The notes: a model not told the origin generated them from the sequence alone. 64,000 bases of DNA from Henricia sp. BOLD:AAB3569 (GCA_037783545.1 JBBELK010000383.1:434001-498000); one strand, 5' to 3'. Shown: positions 1 to 10,974, counted from the stretch's first letter. Numbers and translations are program-made.

Positions 1-149
1 TTCCGGCTTCAACCGAAAGTTGGGGTCACACAGGGGTTCATGTCAATATATGACTTGTTCAGTTAATTGAGACCTATCATCCTGTGAAAGAATTATTAAA
101 ATATATATCACGGTTCTCCAGATTTTTTGAAATAATACATTTTGTATGT

Positions 150-587
150 GGTCTGTCCACAGTAATGGGGTACATTTCTGTAACATTCAAGATCTTAGGT
201 CCCAGTTCACTTCAAATGTCTTGATTTTATCTTTATCTTTTATGCAGCTAAACTGAGGAAATAACTTTTTCACCAAGGAGTACGAAAAATTGTCCTACAA
301 CATACATTTTGTGAAAACCCCGTGCACAAATTTTTCTATTACGCATGTAACAAAGACAGAAACAAATGTCACAAAATGGTCTGTCCACGTTACATGCGTA
401 ATAGGAAAATTTGTACACAAGCTTTAAAAAAATGTATGTTGTGGCAGCAATTTCTTACCTTTTTGGGGCAAAAGTTATCTCCTGAGAACAAAACAAGGAC
501 ATGTCTTTAATTCTGAGATAAACTAAAGACACCTGAAAGGAATTATTGACTTATTTTTCAAATGTACCCCATTACTGTGGACAGACC
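150..587. mobile_element. Fold-back MITE with 28-bp perfect terminal inverted repeats
   Basis: The ends 150-177 and 560-587 are perfect inverted repeats of 28 bases beginning GGTCTGTCCACAG. A second inverted repeat lies inside: GTGCACAAATTTTTCTATTA near 322 pairs with its complement near 385-412, around the shared motif ATTACGCATGTAAC. No coding capacity is seen. The structure is that of a non-autonomous DNA transposon. I could not identify a target-site duplication, so the superfamily is unassigned. Confidence 0.75.
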
Positions 588-670
588 CATATATGTAATA
601 GGACACCTGATGACGTCATCATGACGTAACACTTGTATGCACACCTTGGCATGACGGTTGATACTCAGAG

Positions 671-1339
671 TCCAGCAGCCAAATGCCATATTTAGGTCAA
701 CCTTGTTTTAGCGTCTCTACAGTGTTTTTTTTATGGATTCTGACTCATGAGGCCAAGTACTTTTGTAGTTTTTAGCATTTAAAAAAAAAAATTGTTAAGC
801 AAATTAGATTCCGCTATTAATGAATTATCCATTTCCTGCAAGATCTCAGCAATAACGTGCTAGAAGCATCAACGAGGTGTCTATACATATGTTCAGGGAA
901 TACAATAGTAAAATGTTGGAATGTTTTGATTAATTGTTAATTAATGTTATGCTAATGAGGTCCGTCATTAATTAATTATCTGTCTCCTGCATTATCTTAG
1001 CAATATTATGTGCCAGGAGCACCTTTCCACCACAGCGAACGGCTATGCATAAGGCGCTGCATAAGGGCACCTTTCCACTATGTTACTATGTTATTCCCTG
1101 ACCATGAAAACATAGGTAGACACCTCGCTGATGCCCCTGGCACATGGTATTGCTGAGATACTGCAGGAAATATACAATTCATTATTAGCGGAAACTAATT
1201 TGCATAACAATGGGTTTTATACAAAAACTGATACGGCGGCATCAATCACATTCCTAAAGTACATGGCCTCATGATTCAGAATCCATTAAAAACAAATTGT
1301 AGGGACGCTAAAACAAGGTTGACCTCACCGGCTGCTGGA
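671..1339. mobile_element. Fold-back MITE, TIR family TCCAGCAGCC
   Basis: The sequence starts TCCAGCAGCC and ends GGCTGCTGGA, and the two arms pair imperfectly over roughly 240 bases each (common blocks include GGTCAACCTTGTTTTAGCGTC, the TCTCAGCAATA region and CGAGGTGTCTA). The loop is AT-rich and has no ORF of interest. The terminal sequence matches the larger element at 12076-14852 (TCCGGCAGCC then AACCTTGTTTTGGGGTC), so both belong to one family. No clear target duplication was found. Confidence 0.75.
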
Positions 1340-1683
1340 CTACCATACAAAGTTTTAAGATGATATCTTGAACCATTTTGAAGAAAAGCTTTTGAATCCG
1401 ATCACCGTAAGGAGAGGGGGCGCACATCACTGTGTTTATAGTTCCATTAAAGCCAATACGACATTTGCAGTTTGACAAAATTTTACTAGAATCGACTACA
1501 ACAAAATAAAAGTGTTGATAGCAATGGTAACAAACACGTGCACCACACGATGTCTTACCGTGTGTAAAAAATGTACCTTTGTTGGAGAAATTGTGGGAGA
1601 AATTGCCAACTGAAGGTGTTTTCTTTTTAATGTCTGCAGACAATTTTTGTTACCATTCATTCAATACAAAAACATGCATACAT

Positions 1684-1885
1684 TTTTTATTTTTTTTTTA
1701 AATTTATATACCACATCCAACAGCGGAGGGACCGCCAATTACAGGAATGGGAGCAAGTGTGGTTGAGTGCCTTGCTCAAGGGCACAGGTGCCACAACCCG
1801 TCACGGCTCGGAATCGAACCTGCATTCTAGTACTATAGCACAGAACTTAAGTTCGACGCACAAGACCGCTCGGCCATAACACCTA
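1684..1885 (-). mobile_element. tRNA-derived SINE, family S1, copy a
   Basis: Read on the - strand, it begins with a tRNA-like head: an A-box-like TGGCCGAGCGG, then a B-box GGTTCGATTCC. It continues with a core that includes CCTTGAGCAAGGCACTCAACC and an AT-rich tail ending in an A-run (the T-run at 1684-1700 on +). A near-identical copy lies at 33249-33442, and more diverged relatives at 29163-29530 and 19700-19830. The GGCCGAGCGG head resembles tRNA-Leu/Ser. It would be transcribed by RNA polymerase III and moved by a partner LINE. Confidence 0.75.
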
Positions 1886-2147
1886 AAGTTTTACTGCATC
1901 TTTGTGGCTGAAATTTTTACAAAACAGTATATCAACATTATTCTTTACCTATGTGACGATGTTGTTCCTGCTTGCATGTAATCTGTCTTTAACATCCCAC
2001 AGAAAAGCTGTAGAGTCTTTTTCTGTAATATAATCTGCAGATGAAACCTTTTTACAAATTCCAGGAACTACAGCATTACATACTAGAGAATAAACTGCGC
2101 TGTAAAAATTTCAGCCACATAGATGCAGTATTATTTCATAAAACTTT
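1885..2147. repeat. Imperfect inverted repeat (small fold-back)
   Basis: 1885-1920 (AAAGTTTTACTGCATC, GTGGCTGAAATTTTTAC) pairs with 2101-2147 (TGTAAAAATTTCAGCCAC, then GATGCAGTA and TAAAACTTT). The arms are about 36-45 bases with a 180-base AT-rich loop. It looks like a small MITE or a single-copy fold-back. No coding content. Confidence 0.6.
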
Positions 2148-3311
2148 AACAATCCCTGCATGGTTTTTGTGTTGAATAAATGGTAAGAAATCGTTTGCAA
2201 ACGAAACGATTTTTAGAGTACCTTCAATTGGCATTATTTCTGCCACAAAGGTACCATTCTATACAGTCTGATATTGCGTATCACTAATTATGTATAAGGT
2301 ATACTTCTTAAAACAAGTCTAAAATGGTACAATCTGCCCCCCATACCTGATATCAATATTTTTTTCTTACGCTGCCCCCTGGTGCTATCAAATCATGAAG
2401 TAAAAATTCGGGTCACTGCAAATGATTTAATGGGGCTTTAACAAGTTTTTACCTGTAATAAAGTAAACCATTAATGTCCAGAAAAAAAACAACAAACAAA
2501 AATGTTAGCGAATTGTCCCGGTTCATAGCGCAATGATTTGTTTACAACACATTTTTGGCTTAAAAAGTAAGATCATTGAGTCAAGAAACAGCCTTTGGAT
2601 CAATCGGCTGTCCGCAAATCTCAAAATAATTAGTTTTCAGGAAAACAAATTAAAAAGAGAAAAGGCAGTTTCGCTATTGCACTTTCTCTTCGACCAAAGA
2701 AGAGCAGATATATGCCAAGTTGTCTGAAACATATTGCTTATAATAAGGTAAACGTAATAACGCAACTCGGTTGGAAAGTTAGTAAATTGTGTACTTACAG
2801 ACACAGGCGATTTGCTAACGTTGAGTGAATGCACACAATTCTCTGTGACCGATGTCAACATTTTAAGCCTTTTTTATACAAAAATTGTATAGGTCAATTT
2901 TATATGGAACACCTAGTTATACTATTAATATAAAATTATTGTGTAATATTAATCCGCCAATGAATCTGAGGTGCCTCAACTGATCAAATCTAACAAGATA
3001 GATGTCGTGAAGTAATAATTATAGCGGTATAATTACCAATATCATTGGACAAAATAATATATTCTCCCGTAAACCAAGGCATATCCCATCCCTTTTTGAC
3101 AAACTGTCGTCATTTAACAGATGTTCATAGCGTATCCCTAACCCGACATCGACACTCACTGTTAGTATCAGTTTTTGACAGGTGTCAAAGAGGTCCGCTA
3201 TTAATTGAGAGGTCTTTTTATAATTTCATATATGAACGCAAATTATACTCTGAAGACGATACAGGAGGCTGATAAAGTAACAAATTCTATCGGCCAGTAA
3301 CCTTTTGTGAC
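2148..3311. other. Intergenic, nothing recognised
   Basis: AT-rich sequence with only short ORFs on either strand, none with a recognisable domain or flanking splice signals. No repeat pairing was seen with the rest of the window. Confidence 0.5.
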
Positions 3312-3375
3312 AAGACTAACTACACCAGCCTCCGTAAGATCCGGGTGCGCCACTCTACCTAAAGTGCCTCTCTGA
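3312..3375 (+). repeat. Dispersed repeat, partner at 38308-38375
   Basis: The block CACCAGCCTCCGTAAGA followed by GGGTGCGCC and a CTCTCTG-type stretch recurs at 38308-38375 in the same orientation. Both copies are short fragments of an unidentified repeat family. Confidence 0.55.
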
Positions 3376-4854
3376 GCTTCATGCGTTTCCAGTGACTATA
3401 GACTAATCCGACGAAGGAAAACTGCGGTGTATCTCCAAGGTATTTACATGACGTCACAATGGAAATACACCGCAGTAACAATGGAATAATCACAAGAGGG
3501 CGGGCTCACTAAATGTTGCTCGGATTACACTATAGACTGGTTCCCGTCCACATATTCCACACAGGAGAATATAAGGACAGGTAAAGGGCGCTTCATCTTG
3601 ATCTGTAATTGGTCGTCTTTGCGCGTGCGCATTGTGTTTTTTATATTTAAAAATTGGCCAAGCCCTTTGCTTTAGGCAATGTACTTTATTTACATAATTG
3701 GATATGTTCGACACGCACGGCCAAGTTACAAATGTCAATGCAAAATCTGCGCACTTACTAAAAAAAATAAAAATAATAATAACCACGTGACGGGCAGAAT
3801 TCTGCCCGTCATGGCTGCCCTTTACCGATCCCTATATTTTCGCAATAAGCGAACCAATCTATAGGGATCGGGAACCAATCTAATTACACTATAGTGCTGT
3901 TTGAGAGAAGCACGGCTCCATGGGTTATATCATTCACACGCACTATAGGTTTAGTCGGGTTTACAATCTAACAAAATGGGTTTTCCGAGACCGAGAGCCC
4001 TTATAACCATACAGGATTCTCCACAAAACAGGATTTGTTTTGCTGCAGAAATCACTTTTTTTCAAACAGGTCCACTGTATTTCTTTCAAAAAACGTGTTT
4101 TACATGTTGCAATTATAAAATACAGAGACAGAATTATAAATAGAACAAATAAGTGAAAAATATAGTCATTTTGCATTTAATTTTAATTTGTACCTAACTC
4201 AAAGTGCGCCCTCCTATTGCGTCTGTCATACTTTAAAAAAACATAATTGTGAATCGCTCAAATTAATTGGCTTATTTGGCTTTGTCTTAATTGGATTACA
4301 CACGAGTTTGGAACGTGATCAGGGCATATATACCGTTGCCTGGTGTGTTATTTCAATGCGGCCATATGTCGAACTAAATTTGATTTTTTTTCCCCTTTAA
4401 ATGTGATACGACAGAAACAATTAAAACCAGTTTACCACTTTTATTAGACTCAATCGAAGCCTTATGGCGCACTAGAAGCTCGAAAGGTTCTGGCGTCTTT
4501 TTGCCGTTCACAACGGCAAAAGATCAGCACTATTTCAAACGTCGCGTTTCGTGTCGCGTTTATGTAAAAGCAATGTAATTCTGCATTGTAAAAAAAAAAC
4601 ATCGTGGTTTTTTTACGGTATTTCCCTGGCAGTTTGGACGCCAGTGCAATACCGTAAAAAAATATAGAAACTGTCAAATGAGAAGTCCACTGTAAAATCA
4701 CAGTCTGCAATTGGTGTTGTAAAACGGCAGCGTGCTGTGATTTATTTTGGAATCACTGTAACATTATAATAGCGCCTTTGTTAATTATCACGAGTTTCCC
4801 TTGTCAGAATACAGTATAATCCGATACAGGTAGTTTAGTCAGAAGTACAGTACA
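3376..4854. other. Intergenic, short inverted repeats only
   Basis: No supported gene. Short inverted repeats occur: ACTGCGGTGTAT/ATACACCGCAGT around 3428-3476, GACTATAGACTAATCCG/CGGATTACACTATAGAC around 3396-3537, and CCGATCCCTATA/TATAGGGATCGG around 3828-3872. They suggest decayed MITEs. ORFs here lack recognisable motifs. Confidence 0.45.
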
Positions 4855-4907
4855 ACATAGGCTTCTGGTCTGTGTGCAAAGTTTGCACACAGACCAGAAG
4901 CCTATGT
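4855..4907. repeat. Perfect 53-bp palindrome (26-bp arms, 1-nt spacer)
   Basis: ACATAGGCTTCTGGTCTGTG (start of the left arm, 4855-4880) is followed after a single G at 4881 by its exact complement at 4882-4907. A palindrome this long with no mismatches is uncommon in unselected DNA and prone to cruciform extrusion. No longer flanking repeat was seen. Confidence 0.9.
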
Positions 4908-5497
4908 ATATCGAAATTTACTGAATTCATTGCCATCTGCTCACAAAATCGAACACAGGGAACCTGTTTCGTGCCAGTATACAAACTAAACATCCACTAT
5001 CAATACCATAATTATAAAAACTTGCGTCACAATTAGTCCGACGGTACAACATCATTTTTGATGTTTGTGTATATGTAAATGAGGCGTGGAATGGTCCATT
5101 AACAGATGTGGGGAGCGACAATTGAGCAAAAAGTTATTTCTTACTTTCTTTCTTAAAAGTTATTTATTTTCTCTATTTTCCTCATTTAAGGAACAAAATA
5201 CAAAACAAAATAGGAAACTAAAAACGTTGTTGAACAAGTTGGATTCGGTTGTGAGCACCAACTCGCTTTATTTCCGAAAAACATGTAACTTTTACAATTA
5301 ATTATTAACTTAGTAGATGTTCAGTTCACCTGTTTTGCATTAAATCAAACATTGGCTTCCAATTTCACGTTTAAATATTTCAATAATAACTCGGTCAAAT
5401 TCCAAATTACCAAACATTTGGTTTGATATACATGTAGGCACTTCCTGCTTTGTCGGTGTTCCATCTGCCATGGCGTGCAACTAGCCCAATGTTACAG

Positions 5498-5614
5498 TGG
5501 AGCATTGCTTGCTGCATACTGCAGATGCGCCACCTGCTCTCAGACTGTGCACGGAGGCCATACTTGCCAATGTCTGTGACAAAAGGTTTTATGGCTTCGA
5601 GTATAACTCAAAGT
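5498..5614 (+). CDS. Possible single exon of an extracellular Cys-rich (PAN/Apple-like) domain
   Basis: The stretch has an acceptor-like ...CCCAATGTTACAG before it and a strong donor, GTAAGA, after it. It is open throughout, is 117 nt long, and would be a symmetrical phase 1-1 exon, as is common for shuffled extracellular domains. It encodes EHCLLHTADAPPALRLC, then CDKRFYGFEYNSK; the spacing of cysteines and the GFEYNSK stretch resemble PAN/Apple modules. No neighbouring exons were found, so this may be an orphan or a chance ORF. The assignment rests on motif resemblance only. Confidence 0.25.
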
Positions 5615-5790
5615 GTAAGAAGTGGCAACTAAACCTTTTTTTAGAAGTAGTTAACCTACGAATGACGGGCAAATCGCAATCTGTCCAATATCTGAGAGCT
5701 TTTAAATATCTTTCGGCAATGGAAACTGAACATGTACGTTTGTGCGTTCTAGCAATTGTAATGTAACTTCGTTGACGAAATTAATAAGTT

Positions 5791-6141
5791 TTAGATTTCG
5801 ATATATAAATTGTTGTACGATCCGCAAAAAAACGTACAATCCTTGCATCTAATGGAGGCAATATAATTAAATCTTAGAAATCCAGCATAGCTCAACAAAT
5901 AAATAAACACAATTCTAAGGTCGGCTAAATCAGCAGAAGGATGACCGGGAGAGGCCAATATGTTTTCTAAAATTTCCACTGTAATTGTGTTGGGGAAGCG
6001 TACGCCGGTTGTATCCCTACATTGTCTAGAACAGTCATCAGTAGGCGAAGACAAACCGGCTAGTGAATGCATCCATTTTGCGGCTGCTGCAAATGCGTTC
6101 GCAGTGGTCTTCGCTCCTGATGACTGGCCGAGATGGGCCAA
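5791..6141 (-). pseudogene. Fragment of a metazoan tyrosine recombinase (XerD-like, Crypton/DIRS type)
   Basis: The - strand frame encodes KWMHSLAGLSSPTDD, later ITVEILENI and ADLRIVFIYLLSYAGFLRFN. This follows the consensus of the core-binding/catalytic boundary of the metazoan 'integrase/recombinase xerD homolog' proteins (A-DLR-...-GFLRF-E-...). The frame is short (116 aa) and opens just after an in-frame stop. The downstream catalytic H-x-x-R and Tyr parts are missing. It is a dead fragment of a tyrosine-recombinase transposon. It is not obviously from the DIRS copy at 51.7-57.1 kb, which has different residues here. Confidence 0.6.
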
Positions 6142-6285
6142 TTAAAGGCCCAATTCTCCCACCTGCTTCAAGCAAGTGAATACTTGGCGACGGTGGATGA
6201 AGCTTTAGGTGATGTTAGGAGAACCAGAACTTCCGGAAGTTGCGTCTCCGCTAGCTGTAGTAAATGCGGGTCGTCCAAAACCACT

Positions 6286-6352
6286 CAAGACGCAAAAAAA
6301 GTACAAAACCCCTCGTTTTCCCCTCGCAGTGGTGTAAAAAAAATTACGCGCC
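6286..6352 (-). repeat. Dispersed repeat, inverted partner at 18488-18562
   Basis: GTACAAAACCCCTCGTTTTC, then CCCTCGCAGTGGTGTAAA, matches the reverse complement of 18488-18562 with few differences, including the CTCAAGACGC lead-in. It is an unidentified interspersed repeat fragment. Confidence 0.6.
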
Positions 6353-6599
6353 CGGCACCACGGTCCAATAACGCGTGGTTAATGGAACTCGGAGGCCACG
6401 AAAAACCCCTAACTTGTAGGCCAGGGGAAACGTGGCTGCGTCCAAGGATGCACACTTCGCGGGGGCACACTTCCCTGTTCCATGATACCCTAAGTGAAGA
6501 GTTGGGTCAAAGGGTGGGTTTAAAGGCGAGGTATTGAATGCTCTGACCGAGAAGGAACAAGCATGTTGCTGTTGTTGTTGTTGTTGGGTTGGGTTGGCA

Positions 6600-8158
6600 C
6601 ATTGGCAAACGAAGTGCCCTTTGCGCCGTCTTTTCCAGGTGTAGTATTTTTACTGTTGTCAATAGCTTTGTTAAGTTCATTTAAATTGAAAGGTTCATTA
6701 ATAATGCCGTCATTATAAGTATTAATGGATATATCCCTCTCTTCTTTAGTTTTAATATCTGCAAATTCAGGCTCATAATTATCATCACTACTGACTTTAG
6801 TGAAGCTTTCAGCCAAAAAGTTAGCTTTATCTTCATCAGTAATGACACTATCATAATTATTCTTAAGAGTCGGTATACTGTTAGTGTTAGGTTTATTTAC
6901 ACTTTTACCCTTCTCCAAATTTTCTGTTGAGGAGTGCGGTAATTAATGTCGTTACAAAAGTTTTCCCAGTCTTTACGTTTAGCTGCAATAATAGTACGAC
7001 GGGCTATGGCATTAACTTGTTAAAAGGCAATAAGATCATTTGGAAGAAGAGATTTACGAAGAGTTTTAAGGGTTTTTTTTATTATTATTATTATTATTAA
7101 TGGCTTCTTGGCAGGAGTCATTCCACCTTGGTTTAGGAGTATGTTTAGATTTAAAATGATTAGTTCTAGGTATGGTCTGATTAGCAGCTTGTGTCAGCTG
7201 ATCAAGGAAAGTGTCATAGACTGTATTAATGTCATCTGTATTATTAGGCTTTTCAATCAAATTATTACAGGCAGTTTCAAACTTATCCCAATTGGCTTTC
7301 TTTAAAGACCATCGAGGAGTATTGTTATTAGGACTGAGGTAGCAATCACCGTTATATTCTATAAGAACAGGACAATGATCACTACCCCAGGTGTCGTCAA
7401 GAACTGACCAATTACATTTATATGCCATATTAGGAGAGCAAATAGTTAAATCAATACAGGACATGACACCAGTAGTCTATGTATTTATCCTAGTGCCTGC
7501 TCCATTATTTATGCAAACTAGATTATGGTTAATCATCATCTCTTCAATAGTTTTACCATTCTTATCCGTGTGTTTACTTCGCCAAAGTGTGTTATGGCCA
7601 TTGAAGTCTCCACATTTAATGCAATATTTGTTAATATTATCCATAAGTGTAGTAAAAGTGGTGTCTTTAAGTTCTATACAAGGATTGTAGATGTTCACTT
7701 TTTGCCATGTTTTCTTATTACTGTCATAAATTCAGCTATTTGATATTATATAGGGTCATGCACTACAAGTAGAATTATGTGTAATATTTAAGCCAAGTCC
7801 TTTCCTAGTCAATAAAGCGCATCCACCACCATTTTTCTTTGTTTATGTTGTAACCCTGTCGTTTCTGTAAATGTTGTACTACCCTTTAATGTTGTAGTTT
7901 TTTATCTTTTTTGAGCCAGGTTTCTTGAACACATATTATGTCCGGTTTTTCATCCCAGTTATCAATTGCATTCTTAAGTCCAGTTACATGTGCTGAGATA
8001 GATTGTGCGTTCCATTGTAATATGAGCATGATGATAGGATAATGTTTATGTTGGAGTTTGTTTTTCCTTTTTAGATTTTGAGTTTGAAGCATTTGATTCT
8101 TTCTTGTCGTGCGTTTCCTTCTTCTTATGTTGTTTCTGTTCTTGTATTTTGGTTTCAA
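6600..8158 (-). pseudogene. LINE ORF2: endonuclease and N-terminal RT, frameshifted and deleted
   Basis: Pieces in order on the - strand show an APE-like endonuclease: LILQWNAQSI and CVQETWL (8060-7900), GDFNGHNTLWRS (7620-7560), then CIDLTICSPN and GSDHCPVLIEY (7460-7340). A linker follows, then NKAIDNSKNTTPGKDG (around 6640), the first RT block. The coding frame breaks at about 7890-7700, 7470 and 6920-7060. Soon after PGKDG the sequence jumps to the 3' tail and (CAA)n, so the RT fingers, palm and thumb are absent. It cannot mobilise itself. It would once have nicked and reverse-transcribed at the target site. Confidence 0.8.
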
Positions 8159-9297
8159 TTGTATATTGTAAGTTTTGTTGTTGTTGACTAGTGTCTTTTG
8201 ACTGAGTTACTTTTGCTGCATGAAATATGTGATCAACTAGAGTTATGAGTGCTGCTACTCTGTCTGTTAGGTTTTTGACAGTTTCAAATATTTGCATTGT
8301 CCCGCTCAGGACTTTAACAAGAGACTGGTCCGCTTGGATGAAAGGTAGGTTAGCTGTTTCAGTTTGGGTTCCGGCATCCTCCTCAGTTTGAGTACTTGCA
8401 TTTGTTTTGCGGATTTGACTGGGTCTGTGTGTAGGTGGTGCATGCGCTTGTGGTATTTTGGGAGGGTGTTTGTTTTCTTTTCTCTGTGATCCCTTTGATA
8501 CAAATATTCTTGATTTGTTGGGTATGGTGAGAATTGAGTGTTTGGCTGGAGTGTGATGTTAGTTTTTATGGACTTAGAAGCTTTAGCATAGGAGATCTTA
8601 TAAGTTACTCTGATTTCTTGGATGCGTTTTTCTTCATTTATTGTGGAGCAGCCACCATAGACCGAGGAGTGATTGCCTCCACATCTACAGCATTTAACTT
8701 GATCTCTTTGGGTACATGATTCAAAAGAACGGTTGCCACTGCACCGAACACATCTTGTTTGACCTCTACATCGACTTGCTACAGGGCCCAATCTCTGACA
8801 TTTAAAGCAGCGTATGACTGAAGGGATGTACGGTTTCACTCTGAAAGATTCATAGCCAATTTGGATGTATTCGGGCAGCTGAGGAGAATTGAAGGTCAAG
8901 CATACAGAAAGACTTTTTTTTGAGTTGACCTTCATGTCTTCTCATGAGTCTACGGACTTCAATGACTCCTGCATTTTTGCATACTGCATGTATTTCTTGT
9001 TCTGTAAGGACACAACTTACAACTGTAAGGACACAAAGTCACAACTCCTTTGCACTGTGTCTCTGATTTTGCATATTCTGTTTCGACATTCCACTGACCA
9101 AGCAGAGTGATTCCTACCAGTTTTTTTTTCGCCTGTGCTGAAGTATAACACTTCACCGTAATTCCTCCTTTTTTTGTCACATTCTGACTAATATTCTGTC
9201 CAATATCATTCAGGGCCTTGGCTACCTTGATAGGGTTTATTGTCCAGCTACAACACTTTGATCCGAGTCACTGTCACTAGATCTATACTCTCAAACA

Positions 9298-10141
9298 AAA
9301 GAAACTGTGCATGATAAAAATTGCTGTATTTTTTCAGCCATGGCAGGTAACTCGCTGGAATAAACTGTTAATGAAAGTCCATGAAATCTTTTAAATGGTT
9401 AACCGAACTTGAAATGTACAAAATGTGTTCTTCGTGTTCTCAGAGGTTGCTGAAAACTGACTTGCCAATATTGAAGTCACAAAGTCAGTATCGAGTGCAT
9501 CTTCGCCTCATGGAGCCAATAAACACGCGCATGAAAATCTTGTGGGATGTCATTCCACACCTGGACGAGATCTCTACCAAGCTGTTACAGGTTTGTTGGC
9601 TGCTGAGGAAGATGACGTAATCGGCGCTCCATCTCATCCATCTCCATCTCAATCGAATTGAGATCTGGTGAGTTTGCTGGCCATGGCAGTACATCATTTC
9701 GCTCTCTCTGCCTTCTCACAAGTGCTGAAATGGTGTTTCGGTGACATTGAAAGCGTGCTGCAACCTCGCCTTGACTCATTCCGGCCCGCAACATTCCAAT
9801 GGCCTGATGACGGTCAGCTAAGGACAGACGCGGCATGACGTTTTGAGTACTGGACACAATCTTGCAAAATGCTCTTCTGACTTTTGGGTAGTCCTTTTAT
9901 ACGGCTTGCTAACGAGACCTGAACTTTGTGGAATTATGTTACATAACAACCTGTAGGACCCCTATTGTGAAATCAACACCCAGGCATGCCTAAGTCCTGC
10001 ACTATGCCATGAGCAGGTTTTGAGTGCATAACCTTTTTCTATCAATGTCAGAGAATATTGTCTGTGAATTTGGTGTTTATTTTCCACCTACTTGAAAAAA
10101 TACAGCAATTTTTACCATGCACAGTTTCTTTTGTTGGAGAG
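9298..10141 (-). mobile_element. Tc1-like DNA transposon, internally deleted, nested in the LINE
   Basis: Ends 9298-9352 and 10087-10141 are about 54-bp inverted repeats (AAAGAAACTGTGCATG, AAAAATTGCTGTATTTTTTC) and are flanked by TA on both sides (9296-9297, 10142-10143), the Tc1/mariner target. The element interrupts ORF1 of the LINE; LINE coding sequence is recognisable on both sides. Total length is 844 bp, short for an autonomous Tc1. Confidence 0.85.
9585..9857 (-). pseudogene. Tc1 transposase with internal deletion (HTH fused to catalytic C-terminus)
   Basis: The frame starts with a paired-like HTH (LSLADRHQAIGMLRAGMSQG, then VAARFQCHRNTISALVRR). It jumps directly into WPANSPDLNSIE, the conserved block around the last part of the DDE/D catalytic domain. 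The central part carrying the first two catalytic Asp residues is missing. The product would bind TIR DNA at most. Confidence 0.8.
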
Positions 10142-10974
10142 TATAGTTTGATTCAGTGGTCTTTTCTTTGATTTCTGGGTTATTTCCATTTCTGATTCAG
10201 TTTCTTGGGCTTGGCTAATTAATCTTTCTAGTTTGGAATGAGGCTTATAATTTCTATTACTTAAACATGCATCATCCTGGTTTATGTTCTGTTGCGAAAG
10301 CTGGTCCCACCATTTGTCAGAATCTGACCCATTTTCCTAGTCGGATATTGGACCAACACCCGCCATGCTGGTAAAATGGGAATTAAGATCTATCGCCTCT
10401 GGGTGTATGCTACTGTCTTACCCGGCGAGTACTAGCCGAGGGTTGATTTAATTGAAGAAAAACTGTCGGTAGGCTAAAACAAAATGGCTGTAATTTTTCC
10501 CGCGTTTTGATCACATGTCCGCTCTCAATCACGTCTCGATCCGTTCTCCCAAAAGGAACAAGCATTGCAAAATGCACTCTTTATATACTGTTGCCTTCCC
10601 GGGTATTTGGGGTGTTACCCGGGGTGTGGGCAATCAGTTCATAGTTAAAGGGAAATGGACTGGACACTTCGTTTGTTGACAGTCAAGGGTTGGTTTATTA
10701 ACCTTACTTCATTTATTTACAAGTATACAAGTATAGCAGTAATAGACTTAGATAATGGTAGCGTTAGAGTCTTCGAGCGGTTGGAATAACTCAAACAGTA
10801 TTGCATAGCGATACCGGGACGACGGGCAAGTGACCGGGCGTAGGTACAGGGGAGACACGGCCAACGGCAATGGACTGCACCGATGTCTCAAGTGTTCGTA
10901 TAAGACTATACGGGTACTAGGTTGACCAGGTTGGGTGGTGGCTCAATTCGAGGGGCTCGCTGACGAGAGACTCG

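Larger units (their letters stand above)
8306..10366 (-). pseudogene. LINE ORF1 (CCHC gag-like nucleic-acid-binding protein), broken
   Basis: The start is ATG at 10366-10364 (MAGVGPISD), followed immediately by an in-frame TAG. The frame then runs to the Tc1 insertion (9298-10141) and resumes with KGGITVKCYTSAQAKKKLVG and CKGVV near 9180-9045. It is frameshifted around 8950, then continues to the stop near 8306. Three zinc knuckles are visible around 8820-8640: CFKCQRLGPVASRC, CVRCSGNRSFESC and CCRCGGNHSSVYGGC. In the first, the zinc-binding His is replaced by Pro. ORF1 proteins of this group coat LINE RNA. This copy is non-functional. Confidence 0.75.
6565..10552 (-). mobile_element. I/Jockey-like LINE with 13-bp TSD and internal deletion
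   Basis: The 13-mer AAGGAACAAGCAT flanks the element on both sides (6552-6564 and 10553-10565), a clear target-site duplication. On the - strand the order is 5' UTR (10552-10367), ORF1 (CCHC gag), ORF2 (endonuclease, start of RT), a short 3' tail and a (CAA)n microsatellite at 6565-6586. Because both ends are present, this is not the usual 5'-truncated copy. Nearly all of RT was lost internally, after the conserved ...PGKDG block. A Tc1-like element (9298-10141) is nested in ORF1. The three-zinc-knuckle ORF1 plus APE-type endonuclease point to the I/Jockey group; the exact clade is uncertain. Confidence 0.85.
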
